Shown: positions 1-8,902, counted from the first letter of the stretch. The stretch: DNA of 33,872 nt from Clostridia bacterium (GCA_017410585.1 JAFQQM010000053.1:1-33872); one strand, 5' to 3'. Notes: generated by a model from the sequence alone, not told the origin. Translations and numbers: made by a program.

Positions 1-282
1 GATAACGTCGTCATGAACCGTTTCACAGCTCTGGACAGCCCATTTCTTGATGGTCAGTTTGCTGCGATCTGCACCGGTCTCGATAATGAGGGTGTCCTCT
101 TTCACGTTGACCACGCGACCGATGATACCGCCGATGGTGGTGATATCGTCACCCACGCGCAGCGAATCACGCATCGCCTTTTCCTGCTGCTGTTGCTTTT
201 TCTGCGGACGGATCATCACAAAGTACATCAAAACGATGATCAGAACGATCGGCAGAAACTGGATAATTGCAGTCCAATCCAT
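1..282 (-). CDS. yajC: Preprotein translocase subunit YajC (C-terminus cut by window edge)
   Basis: YajC is the small single-span accessory subunit that binds SecDF-YidC in the cytoplasmic membrane. The 94 visible codons begin with one hydrophobic helix (about residues 6-24, ending MYFVMIRPQKK). A Gln/Lys-rich linker and the family's RVGDDITTIGGIIGRVV beta-barrel segment follow, with KEDTLIIETGADRSKLTIKK after it. This order is diagnostic of YajC. The ATG at 282 has GGAGG at 292-296, and a consensus promoter lies further upstream. The frame is still open at base 1, so a few C-terminal residues are missing. Confidence 0.93.
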   Translation of the reverse strand, partial: MDWTAIIQFLPIVLIIVLMYFVMIRPQKKQQQQEKAMRDSLRVGDDITTIGGIIGRVVNVKEDTLIIETGADRSKLTIKKWAVQSCETVHDDVI

Positions 283-315
283 AGTGAGTATACCTCCAAA
301 AAATAAATTATAAAC

Positions 316-344
316 ATTATACCCGAAACTTTTGAAAAACGCAA
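316..344 (-). promoter_or_regulatory. Sigma-A-type promoter for yajC
   Basis: On the minus strand TTGCGT (344-339) and TATAAT (321-316) are separated by 17 bases, upstream of the yajC ribosome binding site. The promoter lies in the short gap between the ileS stop codon and yajC. This suggests yajC has its own promoter rather than depending on ileS readthrough. Confidence 0.75.
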
Positions 345-366
345 GGGAATTGCAAAAGTTTTCAGT

Positions 367-3300
367 TTATTCACAGACCTTACGCAGGCCGATGGTCACC
401 GTCTCGCCGTTGACGTTCCATTCCTTGACGAATTCACCGGACGGTTCGCCGACGGTCAGCGTACCGGCGATCAGCGCACCGACCTGATCAAGCAACGCCG
501 TGAGCGCTTCACTGCCGGACAGGGTGATCTCCACCTTGTCCTCCACACGGAAGCCGCATTCCTTACGCATCGTCTGGATCTTGCTGGCCAGTTCGCGGGC
601 GTTACCCTCGGCAATCAGTTCATCGGTCAAGGTGGTGTCGATCGCCACGGTGACGCCGTTATCGGTCAGCGTATAGAAGCCCGCCTTCGGCACGGTGTCG
701 ATCAGCAGGTCTTCGGTCAGCAATTCGATATCACCGTCTGCCAGATGCAGGGTCAGGTGACCGGTGGCATCCAGTTCCTTCTTGGCGGCAGAGCCGTCGA
801 TGGTCGGGAGCAGTTGGCGGATGGCGCCAAGTTTGGGGCCAAATTTCGGACCGACCGTCTTGAGTTGCGGTTTGAAGGTGTAACTGACAAACTGGTCGGG
901 GTCGTCGGAGAAGGTAACGCCGTGGACGTTCAATTCGTCAGCGATGATCTCATCGTAGAACGCGCCGAGTTCGCCCACACCCAGCACCACCATACCGGTC
1001 AGCGGTTGACGGTTTTTGAGGTTGGCACCCGCACGGGCCGCACGGCCCATCACGACTACCTGCAACACCTTTTCCATATCCGCTTCCAACTGCTTGTCGA
1101 TGCAGGACTCGTCTACCGTCGGGAAGGCGCACAGATGCACGCTTTCCGGTGCGGCGGCATTGTTACTGCAGACGAGGTTGCGGTAGATGCTCTCCGCCAT
1201 AAACGGGATCATCGGTGCGGCCGCCTTGGCGGTGGTGACCAGCGCCGTATACAGCGTCATATACGCGTTGATGCTGTCCTGCGAAGCGGCACCTGCCTTA
1301 AAGCGATCGCGGCAACGGCGGACGTACCAGTTACTGAGGTCGTCCACAAACGCCTGCAACACACGGGCCGCTTCCGGAATGCGGTAGTTGGCGAGGTTGT
1401 CGTCCACGCCTTGCACCATCGTATTCATACGGGACAGCACCCATTTATCCATCACCGCCAGTTTATCGTATTCCAGCGAATACGCGTTGGCGTCGAAATC
1501 GGTGAGATTGGCGTACTGCACGAAGAAAGCGTAGGTATTCCACAGCGTGCTGAGGAATTTACGCTGACCCTCAACCACCGCCTTGCCGTAGAAGCGGTTG
1601 GGCAGCCACGGAGCGGAGTTGGTGTAGAAATACCAGCGGATGGCGTCCGCACCGTAGGTGTTAAGCGCTTCCATCGGGTCAACGGCGTTGCCCTTGGATT
1701 TGGACATCTTCTGGCCGTTTTCGTCCTGCACGTGGCCGAGGACGATGACGTTTTTATACGGTGCTTTATTAAACAGCAACGTGGAGATTGCCAGCAAGGA
1801 ATAGAACCAGCCACGGGTCTGGTCGACCGCCTCCGAGATGAAATCGGCCGGGAATTGCGCCTCAAACAGGTCTTGGTTCTCAAACGGATAGTGGTGCTGT
1901 GCAAACGGCATTGCGCCCGAATCAAACCAGCAATCGATGACCTCCGGCACACGTTTCATACTGCCGCCGCAAGCGGGGCATTTCAGCGTGACGTTGTCCA
2001 CGAAGGGACGGTGCAGTTCGATCTCGTCCGGACAGTTATCCGACATCTCTTTGAGTTCCGCGATGGAACCGACCGCGTGGCGGTGGCCGCATTCGCATTC
2101 CCAGATATTCAGCGGAGTGCCCCAATAACGGTTACGGCTGATACCCCAATCCTGCACGTTTTCCAGCCAGTCACCAAAACGGCCCTTGCCGATGGACTCG
2201 GGAATCCAGTTGACCGTGTTGTTATTGCGGATGAGGTCGTCCTTGACCGCCGTCATACGGATAAACCACGTATCGCGGGCATAGTAGATCAGCGGCGTGT
2301 CACAGCGCCAGCAGAACGGGTAGTCGTGCTCAAACTTCGGCGCATCGAACAGCAGGCCTTCCTTATCGAGGTCGACCAAGATCTTCGGGTCGGCGTCCTT
2401 GACGAACAGACCGGCATACGGCGTCTCGGCGGTCATATTGCCTTTGCCGTCCACAAACTGCACGAACGGCAGGTCGTAATTACGGCCGATGCGGGCGTCG
2501 TCTTCGCCAAACGCCGGCGCGATATGGACGATGCCGGTACCGTCGGACATCGAAACGTAGTTGTCGCAGGTGACGAAATGGGCTTTTTTGTTCTGTTTCT
2601 TCGCCGGTTCGGCGGCGCAGGCAAACAGCGGCTCGTATTCGCGGTGTTCCAGAGCCGAACCGGCCATCTTCTCCAACACCTCATAGGCGGGAGTACCGGT
2701 CTCCTTATCGGCAAGGCGACCGAGCACCTTATCCAACAGCGCCTCCGCCATATAGTACACGCGACCGTCGGCCGCTTTGACCTTGCAATACGTATCGGTG
2801 GGGTTGACGCACAGTGCCGTATTGGACGGCAAGGTCCACGGGGTGGTCGTCCAAGCGAGGAAATAACTGTCCTCCCCCTTCACACGGAAACGAACGACCG
2901 CCGAGCGCTCCTTTACGCACTTGTAACCCTGTGCCACTTCGTGCGAAGACAGCGGGGTGCCGCAACGGGGGCAGTAGGGGACGATCTTAAAGCCTTTGTA
3001 CAGCAGACCTTTTTCCCAGATCTGCTTGAGCGCCCACCATTCCGACTCGATAAAGTCGTTGGAGTAGGTGATGTAGGGAGCATCCATATCCGCCCAGAAG
3101 GCGACTTTCTTGGAAAATTCTTCCCACATTCCCTTATACTTCCAAACGCTCTCTTTGCATTCGGCGATGAACGGTTCCAAGCCGTAGGCTTCGATCTGGT
3201 CTTTGCCTTCGATGCCGAGTTTCTTCTCGACCTCCAGTTCGACCGGCAGACCGTGGGTATCCCAGCCGGCCTTACGCGGCACCATATAGCCTTTCATCGT

Positions 3301-3516
3301 GCGGTAGCGCGGGATCATATCCTTGATGACGCGGGTGAGCACGTGGCCGATGTGCGGTTTGCCGTTGGCGGTCGGAGGACCGTCGAAGAACACGTAGGAC
3401 GGCGCGTCGGCGCGTTCCTCGATGCTCTTCTCAAACACGTGGTTGCGGATCCAGAAATCCGCGACACTCGCTTCGCGTTCGGCGAAGTTCATATCCGTTG
3501 ATACTTTTTCATACAT
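367..3516 (-). CDS. ileS: Isoleucyl-tRNA synthetase, eukaryote-like (type 2) form
   Basis: This enzyme charges tRNA-Ile with isoleucine in the cytoplasm. It is 1049 residues from the ATG at 3516. That start has GGGAGGC just upstream, and the 36 codons of open frame before it lie in the leader RNA. Class Ia signatures are present: HIGH within GKPHIGHVLTR (residues 55-58) and KMSKS within GQKMSKSKGN (603-607). The editing-domain region has GWDTHGLPVE, and later there is CWFDSGAMPFAQHHYP. Cys pairs (CPRCG, CECGH, CPACGG) suggest zinc sites. GWDTHGLPVE and WFDSGAMPFAQ resemble the eukaryotic/archaeal-like IleRS class found in many Clostridia, a class often associated with low mupirocin sensitivity (family knowledge, not shown here). 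A T-box leader precedes the gene. Confidence 0.97.
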   Translation of the reverse strand: MYEKVSTDMNFAEREASVADFWIRNHVFEKSIEERADAPSYVFFDGPPTANGKPHIGHVLTRVIKDMIPRYRTMKGYMVPRKAGWDTHGLPVELEVEKKLGIEGKDQIEAYGLEPFIAECKESVWKYKGMWEEFSKKVAFWADMDAPYITYSNDFIESEWWALKQIWEKGLLYKGFKIVPYCPRCGTPLSSHEVAQGYKCVKERSAVVRFRVKGEDSYFLAWTTTPWTLPSNTALCVNPTDTYCKVKAADGRVYYMAEALLDKVLGRLADKETGTPAYEVLEKMAGSALEHREYEPLFACAAEPAKKQNKKAHFVTCDNYVSMSDGTGIVHIAPAFGEDDARIGRNYDLPFVQFVDGKGNMTAETPYAGLFVKDADPKILVDLDKEGLLFDAPKFEHDYPFCWRCDTPLIYYARDTWFIRMTAVKDDLIRNNNTVNWIPESIGKGRFGDWLENVQDWGISRNRYWGTPLNIWECECGHRHAVGSIAELKEMSDNCPDEIELHRPFVDNVTLKCPACGGSMKRVPEVIDCWFDSGAMPFAQHHYPFENQDLFEAQFPADFISEAVDQTRGWFYSLLAISTLLFNKAPYKNVIVLGHVQDENGQKMSKSKGNAVDPMEALNTYGADAIRWYFYTNSAPWLPNRFYGKAVVEGQRKFLSTLWNTYAFFVQYANLTDFDANAYSLEYDKLAVMDKWVLSRMNTMVQGVDDNLANYRIPEAARVLQAFVDDLSNWYVRRCRDRFKAGAASQDSINAYMTLYTALVTTAKAAAPMIPFMAESIYRNLVCSNNAAAPESVHLCAFPTVDESCIDKQLEADMEKVLQVVVMGRAARAGANLKNRQPLTGMVVLGVGELGAFYDEIIADELNVHGVTFSDDPDQFVSYTFKPQLKTVGPKFGPKLGAIRQLLPTIDGSAAKKELDATGHLTLHLADGDIELLTEDLLIDTVPKAGFYTLTDNGVTVAIDTTLTDELIAEGNARELASKIQTMRKECGFRVEDKVEITLSGSEALTALLDQVGALIAGTLTVGEPSGEFVKEWNVNGETVTIGLRKVCE

Positions 3517-3811
3517 ACCGTTTTGCCTCCCAAAATTGAATTTGTATGCGAAACAGGCATCAAAAAAGCTTCGTCCCGAAAACAGGACGAAGCGCAACTT
3601 CGATGTATACCACCCATTCTCCACATACTGACATATGCGTTCCCGATAACGGCGGGAAGCCGTCGGACTCTACTGAGGGTCTCCCCCGTTCGGTCCGCAG
3701 TTCCGGAGTGATATTCGGCGGTGCTCTACTACGATCGGGCTCTCACCGTCCCCGACTCGCTTGGCGGTTTGAACAGCGCTTACTGTCTCCATCAATACCT
3801 TTTAGCGTATA
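3517..3811 (-). promoter_or_regulatory. T-box leader of ileS
   Basis: Read on the minus strand, the roughly 295-base leader holds the usual T-box elements in order. An AGTA motif sits near the 5' end. A GGTGAGAG segment follows, then a GAATATCAC stretch in which ATC (3712-3710) is the best specifier codon for isoleucine. A GGGTGGTATAC T-box sequence (around 3615-3605) and a strong terminator come last. Uncharged tRNA-Ile should stabilise the antiterminator and raise ileS expression. The T-box sequence departs from the canonical GGTACCGCG after GGTGGTA. The specifier assignment is inferred from pairing of the flanking helix. Confidence 0.9.
3562..3593 (-). terminator. T-box terminator of ileS leader
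   Basis: On the minus strand GCTTCGTCC (3593-3585) pairs with GGACGAAGC (3576-3568), and six T residues follow (3567-3562). It is the conditional terminator that competes with the T-box antiterminator. Confidence 0.9.
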
Positions 3812-3816
3812 TGGGC

Positions 3817-3845
3817 AATATACCATATTCTTTATTAAAAGTCAA
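3817..3845 (-). promoter_or_regulatory. Promoter of the ileS T-box transcript
   Basis: On the minus strand TTGACT (3845-3840) and TATATT (3822-3817) have a 17-base spacer. Transcription should begin near 3811, at the start of the T-box leader. Confidence 0.85.
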
Positions 3846-3853
3846 GCATTAAA

Positions 3854-4039
3854 TCATTTCTCACCCCAACGCTTTTTGGGGGTGTTTTTCGGCAGTCCCT
3901 GCGCGATCTGCGGATATTCGTTTTCGGTGTCGCAGGTACCCTGCACGTTGCAACGGCCGTATTTGTTGATAAGTTGCAGTGGCGTCTCCGGCACACCGGT
4001 GGTGTCAAGCAGCGAAGGATCGGAAATCGGCTTCTTCAT
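3854..4039 (-). CDS. 61-residue hypothetical protein
   Basis: I do not recognise this protein. The 61-codon frame starts MKKPISDPSLLDTTG, has two Cys spaced seven apart in GRCNVQGTCDTEN, and ends in a basic tail (KNTPKKRWGEK). It has no membrane segment or signal peptide. An almost perfect ribosome binding site (AAAGGAGGTGAG) precedes the ATG at 4039, which is the main argument that it is translated. The gene ends 9 bases before the -35 box of the ileS T-box promoter. It is divergent from the ligase-like gene at 4156. No convincing promoter of its own was seen. Confidence 0.6.
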   Translation of the reverse strand: MKKPISDPSLLDTTGVPETPLQLINKYGRCNVQGTCDTENEYPQIAQGLPKNTPKKRWGEK

Positions 4040-4082
4040 CGGCTCACCTCCTTTGCAATATTAGTATCCCGCATTCCCCCTC

Positions 4083-4111
4083 TTGCTATTTTCGGAAATT
4101 TGTGGTAGAAT
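4083..4111 (+). promoter_or_regulatory. Promoter for the O-antigen-ligase-like gene
   Basis: TTGCTA (4083-4088) and TAGAAT (4106-4111) have a 17-base spacer, 45 bases upstream of the ATG at 4156. Confidence 0.65.
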
Positions 4112-4155
4112 GGCACAAAGTCTTGCGAAAACATCCATCTGAAAAGAGGGTTTTT

Positions 4156-5499
4156 ATGTCCGTGGAGACAACGGCAGAGGCGAAAACACCCGCGTGGATA
4201 GCCTACTGTAAAAAACAGTGGAAGCGGTTTACCGCTCTGCTGCATAAAGATTGGTACCGTGCGACGCTGGCGCTGTCGGTGGCCTTTCTGGTGCCGGAAT
4301 ATATCGCGGTGGCATTGGTGTTCGTATCCGCCTTCTTCCTATTCCGCGCTGTGAAAAAAGAAGGGTTGAAACTGCAGTTTGGCAAACTCGGCATCCTACT
4401 GCTTTTGTACATCGGAACGGCGTTTATCAGCATCTCGTACGCACTCGATCCATTGCACAGTATGTGGATGTCGCTGTTATGGCTGGCGATGTTTATCGGA
4501 TATCTGGTGGTCAGCACCGTGTTAACCACCCGTTCCCGTTTCCGTGTGGCGTTGCAAACGCTTGCCTGCGTAGCGACGGTTTGCGGCTTGATCAGCATTC
4601 TGCAGTACGTTTTGAATGCGGTCGGTTGCCGATGGATGCCGCTCAATCTGTGGTATCCGCTGGATAAGGCGATCTTTGATCTGTTCACCGATCAACTGAT
4701 CCTGACGTGGGAAGGCAACCGCACGGCGGCGACCTTCAACAATCCCAATCTGTACGCCAAGGAAATGGTCATTATGCTACCGTTACTGGCGCATTGTCTG
4801 TTGACGGCAGGGCGCAAAAACGAGCGGTTGCTATATAGCGGGATGCTCGCGATAGCGGCGGTGGGAGCGCTTTTCACCTTCTCCCGCGGTGGATATCTGG
4901 CGCTCCTTCTGGTCTTGCTGGTCTTCTTGGTGCTCAACTTTGCCCGATCCAAAGTAGCCCGCTGGGCGGTGCTGTTCATCTGCCTCGGTGCGGTGGCGTT
5001 CGTGCTCATTCCCAACCCGTTTATGGACCGGTTGGCCAGCATCAGTTTCGAAGATAAAGCCGTAGCCCTGCGTTTGGACGCGTGGCAAGTCGCGTGGGAG
5101 TCGTTTTTAGAGCGTCCCATCGGCGGCTACGGCGTCGGTTCGTTCAATGCACTGGAACTGATCCAAAACTCCGGCATCAAAGAAACGCCCCATTTCCACA
5201 ACGTCGTGTTGGAGTTACTGATTGAAGGCGGGCTGATTGCCATCGTCATCTATGCGTTGATGGCGTGGCAGGTGTTTATCCCGAATCTCAAGTTGCACCA
5301 CGTAGAGGATTGGAACGATCGGACGCTGGGAGTCACTTTTTTGGCGATCGCCTGCGGTTTCCTATTGGCGGGTATGGTGGATTTCCCCATGTCCACCCCC
5401 AAAGGCATCCTTTCTTTCATATTGATCCTCGGTTTTTCGGATTGCGCGAATCACTTATGCGGCATACAACCGACTTATCCGCTCAAACGAAGGAAATAA
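4156..5499 (+). CDS. O-antigen ligase/polymerase-family membrane protein
   Basis: This 447-residue integral membrane protein has about ten to twelve hydrophobic segments. The C-terminal half carries the Wzy_C-type pattern: NRTAATFNNPNLYAKE before a periplasmic-type loop, then RPIGGYGVGSFNALEL and PHFHNVVLELLIEGG, where the conserved His lies. Family members join or polymerise glycans on lipid carriers at the outer face of the membrane. In a Gram-positive background the substrate could be a capsule, teichoic or other wall glycan, and nothing here decides which. The ATG at 4156 is chosen because upstream codons overlap the promoter and the divergent 61-codon gene. It follows a weak GAAAAGAGGG ribosome binding site. 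A terminator follows the stop. Confidence 0.8.
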   Translation: MSVETTAEAKTPAWIAYCKKQWKRFTALLHKDWYRATLALSVAFLVPEYIAVALVFVSAFFLFRAVKKEGLKLQFGKLGILLLLYIGTAFISISYALDPLHSMWMSLLWLAMFIGYLVVSTVLTTRSRFRVALQTLACVATVCGLISILQYVLNAVGCRWMPLNLWYPLDKAIFDLFTDQLILTWEGNRTAATFNNPNLYAKEMVIMLPLLAHCLLTAGRKNERLLYSGMLAIAAVGALFTFSRGGYLALLLVLLVFLVLNFARSKVARWAVLFICLGAVAFVLIPNPFMDRLASISFEDKAVALRLDAWQVAWESFLERPIGGYGVGSFNALELIQNSGIKETPHFHNVVLELLIEGGLIAIVIYALMAWQVFIPNLKLHHVEDWNDRTLGVTFLAIACGFLLAGMVDFPMSTPKGILSFILILGFSDCANHLCGIQPTYPLKRRK

Positions 5500-5505
5500 C
5501 AGCAA

Positions 5506-5549
5506 AAAGCCGTGTCAAGGTTTTCACCTTGACACGGCTTTCTTTTTTT
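5506..5549. terminator. Bidirectional terminator between ligase-like gene and pepF
   Basis: A perfect 15-bp stem (5506-5520 with 5527-5541) has a six-base loop and a T-tract on the plus strand. A-residues on the left give a shorter T-tract on the minus strand. It can end both the ligase-like gene and the convergent pepF. Confidence 0.92.
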
Positions 5550-5585
5550 GCGTTGCGTTTGGTGCTGATGCAGAATTACGAAAAA

Positions 5586-7385
5586 TTACCCCTTATTCTG
5601 CAAAGCACGGTACTGGGCAACGGTGGCGGCAAAGTCGGCCACCGCATCTTCTACCACTTCGGGGCGGGTCAGGTCGATTCCGGCAACGCGCAGGCTGTCT
5701 AACGGACTGCGGCTGTTACCGCAACGGAGGAAATCGAGGTATTTGCCGACGTAGGCCTCCCCTTCGGACTCGATGCGTTTGACGATAGCCGACGCCGCCG
5801 ACAGGCAGGTGGCATACTTATAAACGTAGAAATTGTAGTAGAAATGCGGGATACGCATCCATTCCATCGCGATCGGCTGATCGCAGACTACGCGCGGACC
5901 GAAATACCGCTTGACGATCTCATAGTATTTCTCGCAAAGCACCTCTTTGGTCAGAGGGACACCGTCGGTACAGAGGGTGTGCATCGTTTCCTCAAACTCC
6001 GCAAACATCGTCTGGCGATAGAGGGTGGTGCGGTACAGTTCCATCAGTTGGTCAAGTATTTCCGCTTTACGGGCATCGTCGGTGGCTTCCTTCAATTGAC
6101 CGCGCATCAGCAACAGTTCGTTGACGATAGAAGCGACCTCCGCCACAAAAATGGTATAGGAAGCATCCTGCGGCGGGTTGTTGCCGGAAGAATACCACGT
6201 ATGCATACTGTGACCGGCTTCGTGAGCCAAGGTGGACGCATCGTCAAAGGTGCCGGTAAAGTTCAGCAGGATATACGGGTCGATATCGCAACCGCCGGTG
6301 CTGTAAGCGCCGTCGCGCTTGCCACGATTGGGGTACACGTCCACCCAATGGCGGTTACGGATGCCGTCTTCCAGCACGTTGCGATATTCTTCGCCAAACA
6401 CTTCCACCGTTTTAAGCACCAGTTCCACCGCTTGCTCGTAGGTGCAAGTACGGGTCTCGGCGGCCAACATCGGCGCGTACACGTCGTACAGATGCAGGCG
6501 CGGAACGCCGAGTGCCTCCCGCTTGACGTCGTAGTAGTCGTACAGCACGTCGAGGTGTTGATTGACCGTGCTGATCAGGTTGTGCATAATATCCGGCGTG
6601 ACCTCGTCGTTAAAAGTCGAGGCGGCGAGGCTGGATTCGAAACCGCGTACCTTGGCAACGGTGACCCGCTCCTTGACAAAGCCCTGCAACAGCGCCGACA
6701 GCGTGTTGCCGAACTGGTCGTAGGTCTCGTACATCTTATAAAACGCCGCACGGCGGACGCGGCGGTTGCTACTCATTAATTGCGTCACAAAATTGGCGGC
6801 GGTCAACTGCAACGCCTTGCCGTCCTCGCCGCGAATCTTGCCAAACTGCATATCGGCGGCGGCAAAGACGCCGCGGATGTCATCGTGAGACGACAGCGCA
6901 CCGCTCATATCGGCCAGCAGTTTTTCTCCTTCGTCCGACAGCGTATACGGGCGGAACCGGCGGACACCGTGAAGATAACGGGAGTAGGCGGTCAGTTCCT
7001 TACTGCCGGCCAACCACTCCTGCAATTTTTCTTCCTCCAGACGGATGAGGGCGGGATTGACGAAACTGGTGGCGGAAGCCCATTCCTCCAGCAGATTCTG
7101 CACCCGACCGCGCAAAGCCAAGGCGGCGTTATCCGACAGATCCACGTCCGAAGACAACTGGGCGTATTCGTACAGACGGTGCAATTGCAGTTCTACCGCC
7201 ATCTGCGCATCCAGCGCGGCCAGCAACGAAGGGGCATTCTGCGTCATCGTCGGCTCATAGGCGGAAAAGGCAACGATCGCCGCCTTGGTCTCCTCAAAGG
7301 CGGCGTCAAAAGCGGCGAGGTCGGCATACAGTGCCGTGATATCCCATTTATATTCAGCGGGGATATCCTTGCGAACGTCAGTCAT
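5586..7385 (-). CDS. pepF: Oligoendopeptidase F (M3B zinc metallopeptidase)
   Basis: This cytosolic peptidase cuts short oligopeptides. It is 599 residues, the usual family length. The zinc-binding motif HEAGH is at residues 388-392 within STLAHEAGHSMHTWYSSG. A downstream FVAEVASIVNELLL segment supplies the third, glutamate ligand typical of the family. The N-terminal PEYKWD-like start (IPAEYKWDITALYADL) is characteristic. The ATG at 7385 follows AAAGGA with seven bases of spacing. The gene lies 12 bases downstream of the PAP2 phosphatase gene and has no promoter of its own, so the two are co-transcribed. Confidence 0.95.
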   Translation of the reverse strand: MTDVRKDIPAEYKWDITALYADLAAFDAAFEETKAAIVAFSAYEPTMTQNAPSLLAALDAQMAVELQLHRLYEYAQLSSDVDLSDNAALALRGRVQNLLEEWASATSFVNPALIRLEEEKLQEWLAGSKELTAYSRYLHGVRRFRPYTLSDEGEKLLADMSGALSSHDDIRGVFAAADMQFGKIRGEDGKALQLTAANFVTQLMSSNRRVRRAAFYKMYETYDQFGNTLSALLQGFVKERVTVAKVRGFESSLAASTFNDEVTPDIMHNLISTVNQHLDVLYDYYDVKREALGVPRLHLYDVYAPMLAAETRTCTYEQAVELVLKTVEVFGEEYRNVLEDGIRNRHWVDVYPNRGKRDGAYSTGGCDIDPYILLNFTGTFDDASTLAHEAGHSMHTWYSSGNNPPQDASYTIFVAEVASIVNELLLMRGQLKEATDDARKAEILDQLMELYRTTLYRQTMFAEFEETMHTLCTDGVPLTKEVLCEKYYEIVKRYFGPRVVCDQPIAMEWMRIPHFYYNFYVYKYATCLSAASAIVKRIESEGEAYVGKYLDFLRCGNSRSPLDSLRVAGIDLTRPEVVEDAVADFAATVAQYRALQNKG

Positions 7386-7397
7386 AATCGGTTCCTT

Positions 7398-7916
7398 TCA
7401 GTTTAACAGCGGGATATGGCAGACCGTCAGACCGATACCAAAGCCAAGCAACGTACCGACCAGCACGTCCGACGGAAAATGCACGTACAAATACAGGCGG
7501 GAAAAAGCGATCAACAGCGCGACCGGCACCACAAGCCAACCGAGCCACGGCACACTCAAGGTGATGATCGTGGCGGCAATGGAAGAAGACAGCGAGTGGC
7601 AAGATGGGAAGGAGTAATCCCCCGGTACGTTGACCAACAGCGGGTGTTCCTCATCGATCCAGCAGGGGCGGAAACGGCGCACCGACAGTTTGATCAGCAG
7701 ATTGCCGAGCAAGATGCCCAGACCCAGACCGCAAAAAATACGGAATGCCAGTTTGACGTTTAAAAACAGCATTATGGCGGCAATAAACAGCCATACCAAG
7801 CCGCCGTTCCCCAAGCGGGTGACCCACGGCATAATTTTATCCAGCACGCGGCAACCGAGATGCGTATGGATCTTTCGCAACAGCAACCAATCCCAGCGCA
7901 AAACGCGGTTTTTCAA
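7398..7916 (-). CDS. PAP2-family membrane phosphatase, TTG start
   Basis: This 172-residue membrane phosphatase has all three PAP2 signatures. They are K76-x6-R83-P84 (KLSVRRFRP), PSCH at 104-107 (Cys replacing the usual Gly), and SR at 139-140 with H146 and D150 (SRLYLYVHFPSD). Likely substrates are undecaprenyl pyrophosphate or a phosphatidate-type lipid. The open frame reaches 7949, but the -10 box at 7959-7954 puts the transcription start near 7947, so that upstream TTG cannot be used. The TTG at 7916 has GGGGGAGG seven bases upstream and is the likely start. It heads the operon with pepF. Confidence 0.88.
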   Translation of the reverse strand: MKNRVLRWDWLLLRKIHTHLGCRVLDKIMPWVTRLGNGGLVWLFIAAIMLFLNVKLAFRIFCGLGLGILLGNLLIKLSVRRFRPCWIDEEHPLLVNVPGDYSFPSCHSLSSSIAATIITLSVPWLGWLVVPVALLIAFSRLYLYVHFPSDVLVGTLLGFGIGLTVCHIPLLN

Positions 7917-7953
7917 CGGTCTTCCTCCCCCTTTCGCAAATTTCCACAATTAC

Positions 7954-7982
7954 AGTATATACAAAAATCCGCCTTTCGTCAA
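7954..7982 (-). promoter_or_regulatory. Promoter of the PAP2-pepF operon
   Basis: On the minus strand TTGACG (7982-7977) and TATACT (7959-7954) have a 17-base spacer. The start near 7947 leaves a leader of about 30 bases before the TTG at 7916. Confidence 0.85.
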
Positions 7983-7984
7983 GT

Positions 7985-8021
7985 AAAAACGACCGCTGTG
8001 GAAAAATCACAGCGGTCGTTT
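7985..8021 (-). terminator. Terminator after galU
   Basis: A perfect 14-bp stem (7987-8000 with 8008-8021) has a seven-base loop. On the minus strand a T-tract follows (7989-7985). It lies just beyond the galU stop and overlaps the -35 region of the next promoter by no more than the tail. Confidence 0.9.
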
Positions 8022-8029
8022 GATAAAAA

Positions 8030-8902
8030 TCATAGCGTTCTAACCAGTTCTTTTAAGTAAGCGGCGAAATCGGGACCGAGGTCGGGACGGGACAGCGCCA
8101 CCTCGCAAGTGGCCTGCAAAATGCCCAGTTTGTTCCCCATATCGTAGCGATTGCCGGTAAAGGCAACGCCGATCATACCGGCGGTCTGCGCCATTTCCTT
8201 CATCGCATCGGTCAGTTGGATCTCGCCGCCGGCACCGGGGGCGGTATGTTCCAAGATATCGAAGATATCCGGCGTCAGCACACAACGGCCGAGGATGGAA
8301 TACAACGAGAAGGTCTCCTCCGGTGTCTGCGGTTTTTCCACCATATCCGTGACCGCAAAGCAACCGTCTTGCAACGGTTCCACCTTCATCGAACTGTACT
8401 TTTTGATCTGTTCGGGAGTCACCTCACGGATACCGACCACGCCCTTGCCGTACTTCTCGTAGGCGCGGCAAAGTTGAGCGCAGGCGGGATCTTCGCCAAT
8501 GATGACGTCGTCGCCGTACAGCACCGCAAACGGCTCGTTTCCGACAAAGGAACGGGCGCAGGAAACGGCATGGCCGAGGCCTTTGGTCTCTTTCTGCCGG
8601 ATAAAGGTGACGTTGCACAAGCGGGCAATGCGGCGTACCTCTTCCAATTCGGCGGTCTTACCGCCCGCTTCCAGACGGGCCTCCAGTTCGGGGGCGAAAT
8701 CAAAGTGGTCTTCGATGATGCCTTTGCCGCGGTTGGTGATGATCAGGACGTCCTCAATACCGGCGGCGACCGCCTCCTCCACGATATACTGGATAGCGGG
8801 TTTATCGACGATCGGGAGCATTTCCTTGGGGCTTGCTTTGGTCATCGGCAAGACGCGCGTACCGAGACCGGCCGCCGGAATGATCGCTTTTTTGACTTTC
8901 AT
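8030..8902 (-). CDS. galU: UTP-glucose-1-phosphate uridylyltransferase
   Basis: GalU makes UDP-glucose from UTP and glucose-1-phosphate, feeding wall polymer and glycolipid synthesis. The N-terminal nucleotide-binding signature AIIPAAGLGTRVLP and SPKEMLPIVDKPAIQYIVEE are present. FAVLYGDDVI, GVVGIREVTPEQIKKYSS and VEKPQTPEE follow as in the family. It is 290 residues. Of two in-frame ATGs, the one at 8902 is preferred because GGAGG lies eight bases upstream. The ATG at 8908 is only two bases from it. It is 15 bases downstream of the zinc-ribbon gene and is probably co-transcribed with it. Confidence 0.95.
   Translation of the reverse strand: MKVKKAIIPAAGLGTRVLPMTKASPKEMLPIVDKPAIQYIVEEAVAAGIEDVLIITNRGKGIIEDHFDFAPELEARLEAGGKTAELEEVRRIARLCNVTFIRQKETKGLGHAVSCARSFVGNEPFAVLYGDDVIIGEDPACAQLCRAYEKYGKGVVGIREVTPEQIKKYSSMKVEPLQDGCFAVTDMVEKPQTPEETFSLYSILGRCVLTPDIFDILEHTAPGAGGEIQLTDAMKEMAQTAGMIGVAFTGNRYDMGNKLGILQATCEVALSRPDLGPDFAAYLKELVRTL

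Noticed and set aside
745-3501. A 918-codon open frame on the plus strand opposite ileS
   Set aside because: It is a mirror reading of a GC-rich, biased-codon gene. The protein is His/Arg/Val-rich without domains, and the ileS strand carries every diagnostic motif.
3546-4064. A 172-codon plus-strand frame across the ileS leader
   Set aside because: It runs through the T-box leader, its promoter and the 61-codon gene on the other strand. The leader RNA explains the sequence.
5844-6779. A 311-codon frame opposite pepF
   Set aside because: Mirror reading of pepF codons, His/Arg/Val-rich and without a ribosome binding site.
7917-7949. The longer PAP2 start at 7949
   Set aside because: The promoter's -10 box at 7954-7959 places the RNA start near 7947, so this codon is not in the transcript.
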